DNA from: CAYMSF01 sp964392985
GTDB lineage: Bacteria; Verrucomicrobiota; Lentisphaeria; Victivallales; Victivallaceae
DNA length: 64,000 nucleotides
Assembly: GCA_964392985.1 (NCBI GenBank)
Contig: CAYMSF010000016.1
Span: 10,839 to 74,838, forward strand
Direction: 5' to 3'
Shown here: piece by piece, positions 25,918 to 33,256 of the stretch
How positions within the stretch are numbered: the stretch's first letter is position 1
Layout of the letters: every line of letters starts with the position of its first letter
The notes under the pieces: model-generated
Seen by the model: only the letters and a program-made list of their open reading frames with translations
Databases searched by the model: none
Told to the model about the DNA's origin: nothing
Made by a program: the position numbers and the translations under genes

Positions 25918-27333
25918 TTACTGGATAGCCGGGAAATCAGCTTCAGTCAGCAGCTTTCCGGTCCATTTTTCATAATTGTCGCCAGGATGCACCAGTCTGC
26001 CATTGACCGTCACAAAGAGTTTGGTGTCCTCATTAATCGTGGTCGTAGTTCCGAACAGATATTTAAGCACCGGAATATCGGAGAGGAACGGGATGCCGAT
26101 AGTCTGTTCAACTTTCTGTGTCTGATTGAACGTTCCGAGCAGATGTTCTCCGCTGAGTTCAAAGGTCAGATTGGAGCTGATAGCGCTGCCCTCGATCAAT
26201 TCTGTGCCGCGATTATTGCGTTCAACCACATTGCTCATTGTGAGATTGTAGCCGAACTGGATTGTTCCCGTCAATTTGGCGTAGGTTGTCTGGTCAAACT
26301 TATCGCCGTTATATATCTGATCTTTTTCACCCGTGGCGGTAAAGCAGATTACCGGATTCGATACCGTCAGTTGAAAATCTGAAGGTCCGCCATTGGTTAC
26401 ACTGGTGTTGTCCTTGCTGCTCTTTTCAATATTCTGGAATTGCGGTGCAATCCTGACATTAAAAGTTTTGCTATAACTGGTTACGACAGTCAGACTCCCG
26501 GAGGAAGAGATTCTCGCCAACCCGCCTTGTGACAGCGCCCTGACAAAACTCAAGTCAAACTGCGGCGCGGTAAAAAAGCCACCGTAGGAAAACGATGAGA
26601 ACTGATCAACGTTGGAGAGAAAATTCTCAACACTTTGATAGTTGATGGATTCCAGCCCCGCCTGAAAAAGATTCAGACCAGGTCCATTTTTCCATGCCAG
26701 ATAATCCAGTCCGATATCGTCAAGCACACTGTTCCGCACTTCGTAAACCTTGAACTCCAGCTCAACCTGCGGGGACGGCCGGTCGAATGCCTTTGCCCAT
26801 TTCAGCAGCGTCTGTCCGCGTCCTGGTGTATCCTTCCAGTAAATCAGATTGGAGGCCGGATCCCGGTAAACAATACCGTCGCCGGTCTTCACCCCGGCAT
26901 TCAACGCCGCAACCATGACATCGGTGGAACGATGCTTCGGCAGATAGGCATAACGGAAAATTCCCGTTCCGTCAATGACCGAACCAGCGGCATCCGGAAC
27001 TCCGCCCGGAATGTCCAGATTGTTGACAATCAGATCAACATGCGCCATCATCGCCGGCGGAGTGCTGACCACCAGAAACTGCTTCTTGCCTTCAAAGTAG
27101 TTCAGTCTTTCCACCGATGAATTGGTGTTATAACGCTTGACCGCACCAAGAATGAACGGCGTAATATCCACCGCCTGCACATTTTGCAACGTATAGACCT
27201 TGGAGACGAACGGTTCCTGCGCGTCGTCCTGCAGGAACTCCAATTTCTTCACCTTCTCGGCATAAGCAGTGCCGAACTGGGCGGCGGCCAGTATTATTCC
27301 AACCGCCACCAGTATTCCTTTTTTCTTATTCAT
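25918..27333 (-). CDS. Secretin-like outer-membrane protein, first of pair
   Basis: A 471-residue exported paralogue of the next gene: signal peptide about 1-25, KVYTLQNVQAVDITPFILGAVKRYN, an FRYAYLPKHRSTDVMVAALNAG repeat-like segment, and the terminal core with QTIGIPFLSDIPVLKYLFGTTTTINEDTKLFVTVNGRLV (about 415-453), the secretin C-terminal hallmark. The shared domain order, shorter middle and tandem position show gene duplication. Tandem secretin-like pairs of this sort suggest two subunits of one pore or two assemblies with different cargo. Accepted start is the ATG with TAAGGAATAATAAGG upstream. Confidence 0.75.
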   Translation of the reverse strand: MNKKKGILVAVGIILAAAQFGTAYAEKVKKLEFLQDDAQEPFVSKVYTLQNVQAVDITPFILGAVKRYNTNSSVERLNYFEGKKQFLVVSTPPAMMAHVDLIVNNLDIPGGVPDAAGSVIDGTGIFRYAYLPKHRSTDVMVAALNAGVKTGDGIVYRDPASNLIYWKDTPGRGQTLLKWAKAFDRPSPQVELEFKVYEVRNSVLDDIGLDYLAWKNGPGLNLFQAGLESINYQSVENFLSNVDQFSSFSYGGFFTAPQFDLSFVRALSQGGLARISSSGSLTVVTSYSKTFNVRIAPQFQNIEKSSKDNTSVTNGGPSDFQLTVSNPVICFTATGEKDQIYNGDKFDQTTYAKLTGTIQFGYNLTMSNVVERNNRGTELIEGSAISSNLTFELSGEHLLGTFNQTQKVEQTIGIPFLSDIPVLKYLFGTTTTINEDTKLFVTVNGRLVHPGDNYEKWTGKLLTEADFPAIQ

Positions 27334-27433
27334 CCTTATTATTCCTTAATAAATTTTTTCTTAACTTTAAACTACAGCGTTTTAAACTTTGTTTTTATTA
27401 TTTATTTCTGAATCGCTGTTTTATTTTTACTGC

Positions 27434-27458
27434 CGCCGTTGCCTTACCGGCAACGGCG
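27434..27458. terminator. Perfect 10-bp GC-rich hairpin upstream of the secretin genes
   Basis: CGCCGTTGCC at 27434-27443 pairs exactly with GGCAACGGCG at 27449-27458 around a five-base loop. ATTTTT appears 7 bases downstream on the plus strand, none on the minus strand. It lies between the mini-ORF repeats and the first secretin gene and could be an attenuator for that operon. Confidence 0.55.
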
Positions 27459-27472
27459 CTAAACATTTTTGG

Positions 27473-27496
27473 TCAATCTCTATTTCTACAACACAT
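27473..27496 (-). CDS. Mini-ORF MCCRNRD behind a perfect ribosome site (copy B)
   Basis: Seven codons, starting 6 bases after GGGAGG (27503-27508 on the plus strand as CCTCCC). It shares a 25-base block with copy A 120 bases away (24 of 25 identical). Possibly a leader peptide; the ORF itself is too short to prove coding. Confidence 0.3.
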   Translation of the reverse strand: MCCRNRD

Positions 27497-27630
27497 CTTA
27501 AACCTCCCGCAGTACTTGCGCATTTTCTTCCTTGCTACTTCAGGATGTTGCTCTGAGTCGTAAATTCTGAGACAACGTCCGCATCTTCATTTTGTTTCTG
27601 TTTTACTACAACACATTTTAAACCTCCCGC
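27486..27630. repeat. 25-bp direct repeat in the secretin upstream region
   Basis: CTACAACACAT-C/T-TTAAACCTCCCGC occurs at 27486-27510 and 27606-27630 with one difference. The stretch 27334-28091 otherwise holds no gene that I can support and is AT-rich beyond 27740. Confidence 0.7.
27587..27616 (-). CDS. Mini-ORF MCCSKTETK behind a perfect ribosome site (copy A)
   Basis: Nine codons, starting 6 bases after GGGAGG (27623-27628). Copies A and B both open Met-Cys-Cys. A weaker third copy, GGGTGGTTTAAATG with ATG at 27677-27679, lies upstream. In a longer overlapping frame (27535-27738, 67 codons) the block reads GGLKCVVVK; I consider neither proven. Confidence 0.3.
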   Translation of the reverse strand: MCCSKTETK

Positions 27631-28091
27631 GGCTATTCTTTTATTACTGCTGTTCCGGTTATTGGTGCCAGTTTGGCATTTAAACCACCCATCCACAAAC
27701 CTTTGACAAAAATATTCTTTTTTATTATTAAAGTCCATTTACAATCTTTATTGTTGTTATAAACATTATTATTATATCAAATATAATATTCGTTTATTAA
27801 GCTCAATAAACATAATATATATACATTATAAAAATAGTCAACATTAAATTTCAAAAAAAGTTGAAATTTTTATTATGTTGCGAAAAATGATCATTTATGA
27901 CGGCATATTTTATGAATGGCAAGTTGTTTCTGTCTATGATTACCCGGCCATTAGCATAAGCAGAATATGAGGCGTAACACATTCGCATTTTTATTAAATG
28001 TGGGTAGATTAAGCAATATTATTTCAGGATGATTGACGGGCATATTTGCACATTTACGCCGCACGGATTAACAACGCAGGAATGTATTATT

Positions 28092-28697
28092 ATGGATAAC
28101 AAACGTTTTCGTGTCACACTGCTGGGTGACTCCATCCGCCTCGGCTATGAGGCGACGGTACGCGCTGATCTTGCAGATATTGCCGACATCTGGTCGCCGG
28201 CGGATAACTGCATGCACTCGGTACATCATCTTTTTAATTTGTCGTCGTTTTACGTCGAGCCGAAAGCTGATTTGATTCACATGAACTTCGGTCTTTGGGA
28301 TTGCCGCCGGTTGGATCGCAATCGCAATGACAATGCGATACCGGTTGAGATTTTTGTGCGCAATCTGGACTTTATTCTCGGCAAAATCCGCGGCGCTACT
28401 TCGGCAGCAATTATCTGGGCGACAATCACCCCGGTCGTGCAGAGCCGTTACAATGCCCGGTTCTCCCAGTCATTTGAACCCTGTCGCGACGCGAATGACG
28501 TTGAACGCTATAATGCCGCCGCTGCGCCGGTATTATCACACCACGGGGTCATGGTGAACGATCTTCATGCGCTTGTTGAACGGCACGGCCGCGAAACATT
28601 GATTGGTGACGATGGCGTTCACTACACCGATGCCGGTTGTGCGCTCCTCGGTCATGAAGTTGCCGCCGTCATTCGTAACTGGCGAAATAACGCTTAA
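28092..28697 (+). CDS. SGNH/GDSL-family hydrolase
   Basis: An esterase or lipase-type hydrolase of 201 residues from the ATG at 28092, chosen over an upstream in-frame ATG at 28029 because GCAGGA lies ahead of it and the family motif then begins at residue 9. Block I is LLGDSIRLGY with the nucleophile Ser14, block III is MNFGLWD with the Asn, and block V is DGVHYTDAG with the catalytic Asp/His. No signal peptide, so probably cytoplasmic. It converges on the nitroreductase gene. The natural substrate (acyl, acetyl-sugar) is unknown. Confidence 0.85.
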   Translation: MDNKRFRVTLLGDSIRLGYEATVRADLADIADIWSPADNCMHSVHHLFNLSSFYVEPKADLIHMNFGLWDCRRLDRNRNDNAIPVEIFVRNLDFILGKIRGATSAAIIWATITPVVQSRYNARFSQSFEPCRDANDVERYNAAAAPVLSHHGVMVNDLHALVERHGRETLIGDDGVHYTDAGCALLGHEVAAVIRNWRNNA

Positions 28698-28745
28698 CCG
28701 CATTCAGCAATTTAGTTTGAGCTTTGTTCTGAAAATCTTGCGGGA

Positions 28746-29423
28746 TTATTGCTCTGTTTTTTCGGGTGCTCCCGGATAGCCGACCGGCTGGGTGAGGATC
28801 ACTTTGCAACCTTCCGGCAACGCCATGATTTTTTCCAGTTGCGGATAGTCAAGCCAACCGCAGACGACGGTGGCCAGACCTTCAGAAGCGCAATAGAGAT
28901 AAACATTCTGACTGATATAACCGATATGATTCCAGGCGAACAGGATATTTTCCGGTTTATCACCGCCAAGCTTCTTAGTATCCGAAACGAAAATCAGATC
29001 GACCGGAACATTTTTATGAAAATCCTGTTTGCCGCATTCCGCGCGAATATCTTTCGCTAAAACCAGTTGCAGTGAATTGCTTTTCGGTTCATACAGATAA
29101 AGTCCGTCTTTAGTTGCGGCATAGACGAGCGGGTCCTGGCGGTTCCTCGCCGTCGGCGCGGTATGTTTGCCATCCGGACGGTTGATACCGAATGCCGCCC
29201 AGAGCAGATTTGAGAGTTGCTGTGTTGAAAGCTCCTTGCTGCTGAATTCGCGGCTGGTCTTTCTGAGCGCCAGACACTCCATCAGGGGTTTGCCGCCTTT
29301 CATCTCAGGAGCCGGCAGTTTGATTTCTTTTGGTGGTGCGGCGGCAACAATTGCGCCATTATCGGCAAAAGCGGCAGCCGCGAAAATAACCGTAAAAACG
29401 AACAATAACATTTGTTTTTTCAT
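28746..29423 (-). CDS. Exported SagB-like nitroreductase-family protein
   Basis: A 225-residue flavin-fold oxidoreductase with a signal peptide (hydrophobic MLLFVFTVIFAAAAFA at the start). The core shows LRKTSREFSSKELSTQQLSNLLWAAFGINRPDGKHTAPTARNRQDPLVYA, the SagB/ThcOx-type FMN-binding entry, then HIGYISQNVYLYCASEGLATVVCGW and a closing GYPG. The start at 29423 has GGAG 9 bases ahead; an ATG five codons upstream lacks one. The reaction is unknown; exported members are common in anaerobic and PVC bacteria. Confidence 0.8.
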   Translation of the reverse strand: MKKQMLLFVFTVIFAAAAFADNGAIVAAAPPKEIKLPAPEMKGGKPLMECLALRKTSREFSSKELSTQQLSNLLWAAFGINRPDGKHTAPTARNRQDPLVYAATKDGLYLYEPKSNSLQLVLAKDIRAECGKQDFHKNVPVDLIFVSDTKKLGGDKPENILFAWNHIGYISQNVYLYCASEGLATVVCGWLDYPQLEKIMALPEGCKVILTQPVGYPGAPEKTEQ

Positions 29424-29628
29424 ATTCAAAATCTCCATTTTTATAGAGTATAATCTATCCCCTGGTCATCATAAATTCAACATAGCCGCGACTGGATTGT
29501 TATATTTTCAATAAAATCCATAAAACGGTACCGGAATACAATTTTACACAGACTCAACTTGAAACTAACCAATTCCGGTATATATATATTCTATAAATGT
29601 TATCCCCAAACCTAAAGCAGGAGATGGT

Positions 29629-30126
29629 ATGAAAACGCTAAAGGTGCAACCGCTGTCATTGGAAAAATTCAGCAAATACGGCTCTTATATTAATATGCTT
29701 GACCCGGTCACCTCTAAACTGGGCAGTAAACCGATAGAATTTTACCGGGATATGCTGCAACTTGATGTCGGCGGCGCACAGCCATCATTTTCAATCTGCC
29801 GGGTGGAAAAGCGCGAACCGGTAATTGATGTAAGCGAATATCACAACGACACTTGCGAAGGCATCATGCCGCTTGATGCGCCGGTATATATTCATGTCGC
29901 CCCGGCGAACACCGGTGAAAAAGTACCGCTGAAACAAATGGAAGTTTTTCTAGTGCCGCAGGGGACGTTTGTCGCGCTGCGCCGTGGTGTCTGGCATCAT
30001 GCCCCGTTCACGACCGGAAGCAAGGCGGCAAACGTGCTGATTGTGTTACCGGAACGTACCTACGTTAATGACTGTGTCGTGCACAAAATTTCCGCCAAAG
30101 ACCGGCTTAAAATTGTTACCCGGTAA
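29629..30126 (+). CDS. Ureidoglycolate lyase (AllA)-like cupin
   Basis: A 165-residue cupin resembling the ureidoglycolate hydrolase/AllA family. Seen: PLSLEKFSKYGSYINML at the N-terminus, an EYHNDTCEGIMPLDAPVYIHVAP sheet, VFLVPQGTFVALRRGVWHHAPFT with the paired His near 126-127 and the AANVLIVLPERTYVND end. No other allantoin genes are nearby, so another small-molecule or sugar-acid role is possible. GGAG lies about 9 bases before the start. Confidence 0.72.
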   Translation: MKTLKVQPLSLEKFSKYGSYINMLDPVTSKLGSKPIEFYRDMLQLDVGGAQPSFSICRVEKREPVIDVSEYHNDTCEGIMPLDAPVYIHVAPANTGEKVPLKQMEVFLVPQGTFVALRRGVWHHAPFTTGSKAANVLIVLPERTYVNDCVVHKISAKDRLKIVTR

Positions 30127-30144
30127 ATACAGAACCGCATGATA

Positions 30145-31170
30145 TTATAATTTGTTGAGGTTCGCCGGACGTTCCATTACCAGAAGATTGCTCTTGGACT
30201 CGACTGCGGGGACAACGTCATTTTTAAAGGACAGACCGCCCTTCTTTTTACGTTCAAAATATCCCCAGAAGACAAAATTAAGCTTCAATTCTTTGGCTAA
30301 ATCCATTAATTGTGCCGCGGAGTATTTGCCACTGTATGAATCCCATTGCGCCGCCAATCCGAGTGCCATTTTGCCGGGATTAGCGCGAATAATTTCGTAA
30401 CCCCAGATCTTTGAACCAGGCAGCAGGTCAGGACCGCCCCAACCGACACCTTCCGCGATGGCATATTTAGACAGACTGGTCAGACCTTCCATACCATCTA
30501 CCGGATACCAGTTGCCAAACAGGATTACCGGGGTATGCGGGAATGCTTTGCGACTGCCAGCCACCAGACGGCGCATCTGTGTATCAAATGCCTTGCCGCT
30601 AAAATCCTCAAATCCAGGTCCTTTATTCGCCATCGCGGTTTCAGTGTGAACCAAACCGGCAAAATAAGGATCTTTGTCAAACCGTTTGCCGAGCGCTTCC
30701 AGTAACAGCAAATAGCGGTCCATAACTGCCGACACCCAACGTTTCGTGCGGATAACGGTTTTGCGATCACGCGCCACACCGCCCTTATATTCCGCACTGA
30801 TTAGATAATCTGGAACGGGAATTATATTACTGGTAAAGGTTGTGTCCCAGATTTCGAGAATCAACCGCTGATTCTGACTGCGCAGTAGCTCCAGGTCTTT
30901 TTCGAGAGCGGTGAAGTCGTATTTGTCTTTTTCCGGTTCTAATTGCCGCCAGGTATAGATGCGTTGCCCACCGGCAAATCCCTTTTTGCCGGCGATACTC
31001 TTCCATCCATCACCCGGCTGATCCGGCCCCAGAGTCACATAATGTCCCGGATACCATTTAACCTCCAGAGTTTTATCGCCGGAAGATTGCTCCGCGCCAT
31101 TTACGGTTTGCCCCAGTGCAGAAAGTACAGCAACCGCCATAGAGAACAGAAACGTAATTTTGAATTTCAT
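30145..31170 (-). CDS. Secreted glycoside-hydrolase-like TIM barrel
   Basis: A 341-residue exported protein (signal peptide about 1-25) with the early-barrel pattern of GH5/GH42-type enzymes: RIYTWRQLEPEKDKYDFTALEKDLELLRSQNQRLILEIWD near 70-108, then FAGLVHTETAMAN near 170-182 with a possible acid/base Glu, and FVFWGYFER near the end. The exact family is not recognised and the second catalytic Glu is not assigned. It lies in a run of secreted carbohydrate-related genes. Role: likely attack on, or binding of, a plant or host polysaccharide. Confidence 0.62.
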   Translation of the reverse strand: MKFKITFLFSMAVAVLSALGQTVNGAEQSSGDKTLEVKWYPGHYVTLGPDQPGDGWKSIAGKKGFAGGQRIYTWRQLEPEKDKYDFTALEKDLELLRSQNQRLILEIWDTTFTSNIIPVPDYLISAEYKGGVARDRKTVIRTKRWVSAVMDRYLLLLEALGKRFDKDPYFAGLVHTETAMANKGPGFEDFSGKAFDTQMRRLVAGSRKAFPHTPVILFGNWYPVDGMEGLTSLSKYAIAEGVGWGGPDLLPGSKIWGYEIIRANPGKMALGLAAQWDSYSGKYSAAQLMDLAKELKLNFVFWGYFERKKKGGLSFKNDVVPAVESKSNLLVMERPANLNKL

Positions 31171-31222
31171 CTTTTATCTATCCTTTTGCCCAATATTTTG
31201 AAAGTTTATTTTTCTCGTATTT

Positions 31223-31630
31223 TCAACGATGGATGTCGATATGAGTTTTTTGAGAACTTTCAGCGGTGTATTCATGCAGTTCAATCTTTACACCGTTCGG
31301 GTCGGTTACCCATGCCTGCCAACTGTTATCACTGCCGAGCTGTTTTTCGGTGATGTCATATCCGGCCTTTTTGATTTTTGCAGAAATGTCATCGATGGAT
31401 CCCACCTCTAAACAGAGATGCTTAATGGCAGAGGAATTGCCATCCGGAAGTTTGTCCGTCAAAAACACCTCAATAAAACAATCGTCACCCGCCGATAAAT
31501 AGAAACCTGTCGCCACACCGTTGTGCATAAAATTAAATGCTTTTTTCAAGCCAAGCGCGTTAACGTAAAACCGTTCCGTCGCCGCCAGATCATTACTGAC
31601 AAGACATAGATGCGCAATCCGTTTAATCAT
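31223..31630 (-). CDS. VOC-superfamily (glyoxalase/dioxygenase-like) protein
   Basis: A 135-residue vicinal-oxygen-chelate protein with two beta-alpha-beta-beta-beta modules. Probable metal ligands are the His in KRIAHLCLV, Glu in CFIEVFL, His in IKHLCLEV and Glu in KIELHEY, the H/E/H/E set of lactoylglutathione-lyase-like members. The substrate is unknown. It is 69 bases after the acetyl esterase gene on the same strand. Confidence 0.85.
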   Translation of the reverse strand: MIKRIAHLCLVSNDLAATERFYVNALGLKKAFNFMHNGVATGFYLSAGDDCFIEVFLTDKLPDGNSSAIKHLCLEVGSIDDISAKIKKAGYDITEKQLGSDNSWQAWVTDPNGVKIELHEYTAESSQKTHIDIHR

Positions 31631-31699
31631 TTATCGCTCCTTTTCATCATTACAACCGCTTGCAAAATAAATGCGCCTGGTTGCAAGATGATTGTTAAA

Positions 31700-32959
31700 T
31701 TATTTATTGCTTACTGTTTGTATCTTCGGATTCGGTTGATCATATCCGTGAGTAGTGCCCTGAAAATATTTTATGGTCTTGGGAGCTTTAATATTATTAT
31801 AGAGGACAGTAACGCCGGATGGCGGACAGACATAATCGCCAAGACCGGCAGTGATAAAGGTTTCGCATTTTATCCGTTTCGCATGATTGACACTGTCAAA
31901 ATAACCCAACGCGGCGGCCGGAGCCGGACGGAAAATACTGTTAAGTCGCTTAAGTTGAATTCCTTCCAAATCGCAACACCATGGTTTGTAAGGTTCACAC
32001 CGGGTGACATCCGCATCAAGCGCCGCCGCAGTTATGCACTGCAATCCGCCCTGACTGCCGCCGCTGACTATCAGCGTCTTACCGTTCCATTCCGGTCTGG
32101 ACTTGATATATTCCATGGCACGCATCGCCCGTAGCATCATCCCGGTGAAATAACTGGTTTCCGGTTTGGCATTTTCGTTAGCTTTAAGCGCATAATTACT
32201 AAGTTCGCCACTCTTCAAGTCAGCATAGTACTTGGGGTCGCGACCATTATCGAAACCATGAGCATTAATTTGAAAAGTAATGGATTCTGGGCGGAAATCA
32301 GGATTGGCAGGGTCAACGCCATAGCCCCGGAACGTTACCCGCGCCGGTAACGATTTTTCTTTAGCGTTTTTAGGAATGGTAAGATAACCTGAAACGGGTT
32401 TCCCCCCGGCGCAATCAACTTTCACATCATAGACGGTGAATGCCGGATTTTTGGATGGTACTTCCGTGAGTTTAGCTACCATCGGAACTTTTGCCAGCGC
32501 CTCCTTCTGTTTCTGCCAGAAGGCATCAAAATCCGCCGGTTCCGGAACACTGGTGAGTTTCTCCGGTTCAATCCCGACGCCGCCTTCAAACTTCAACGGC
32601 TTGCCCTTATCGTCCTTAATTGGCGAACCATCGGCATTAAGGACAGCAATTTCTACACGGACAAAACCGGGTTGCTCTGCTGAAGTTGTGATTTTCAATG
32701 ACTGCCCGGCAGAACTTACCGCCTCGCCACTTTCAGTTTTGCCATCGTCGCCGGTGCGCTTCCATTTGAGATTTTTTCCAGAAAACACCTTGCCGTCCTG
32801 AAGCAATTTTACATTAAAGGTTACTTTATCGCCGGACTTGTAAGAAAGCGGCTCTTTATCGGTTGACCATTCTACCGAAACCGGTCCGGCAAAGATTGAT
32901 CCGGCACAGAATAAAGTGGCGAACAGTCCAACAAACAGACGTGGCAGCAAGTGTCTCAT
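31700..32959 (-). CDS. axe: Secreted acetyl(xylan) esterase, CE7 family
   Basis: Removes acetyl groups from polysaccharides or oligosaccharides outside the cytoplasm. The 419-residue precursor has a signal peptide (about 1-24), an N-terminal Ig-like domain (about 26-130) and a CE7 alpha/beta hydrolase: RVTFRGYGVDP near 207-217, nucleophile Ser302 in SGGSQGG, Asp375 in GLGDYVCPPS and His404 in TTHGYD. Those three residues form the expected triad. The extra N-terminal domain is as in exported members of this family. Confidence 0.88.
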   Translation of the reverse strand: MRHLLPRLFVGLFATLFCAGSIFAGPVSVEWSTDKEPLSYKSGDKVTFNVKLLQDGKVFSGKNLKWKRTGDDGKTESGEAVSSAGQSLKITTSAEQPGFVRVEIAVLNADGSPIKDDKGKPLKFEGGVGIEPEKLTSVPEPADFDAFWQKQKEALAKVPMVAKLTEVPSKNPAFTVYDVKVDCAGGKPVSGYLTIPKNAKEKSLPARVTFRGYGVDPANPDFRPESITFQINAHGFDNGRDPKYYADLKSGELSNYALKANENAKPETSYFTGMMLRAMRAMEYIKSRPEWNGKTLIVSGGSQGGLQCITAAALDADVTRCEPYKPWCCDLEGIQLKRLNSIFRPAPAAALGYFDSVNHAKRIKCETFITAGLGDYVCPPSGVTVLYNNIKAPKTIKYFQGTTHGYDQPNPKIQTVSNK

Positions 32960-33114
32960 TTCCTGTCCCTTTGTTTAAAATTTGGCTTATGTGCATGAAT
33001 ATAACGTTTGAAACTATAAAAGCAATTTAAGAATTATTTGGAAAGGCAATGGATGTCTTTGTCAATCGCGTGTGCAATAACAATCTTTGCTTTAAATTCA
33101 GGATGTTTTAAACT

Positions 33115-33143
33115 TTGACACCGTCTGATTTTATCTTTCTTAT
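33115..33143 (+). promoter_or_regulatory. Possible promoter of the C25-like protein gene
   Basis: TTGACA (33115-33120), 17 bases, TCTTAT (33138-33143), about 110 bases ahead of the ATG at 33257. The -35 box is perfect, the -10 box weak. The rest of 32960-33256 has no gene. Confidence 0.35.
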
Positions 33144-33256
33144 CTATTCCGGTAAATTTTAGTGAAATATTGATTGCCACCATTGAAGAATGGGCTAAAT
33201 TAGAAAGCTGAATAAACTTATTTGTTTCAGGCCTATGAAAAATGGAGATAATATAA

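Noticed and set aside
27535..27738. 67-residue protein in the secretin upstream region.
   Set aside because: No homology that I know and it overlaps the mini-ORF repeats; not supported enough to call as a gene.
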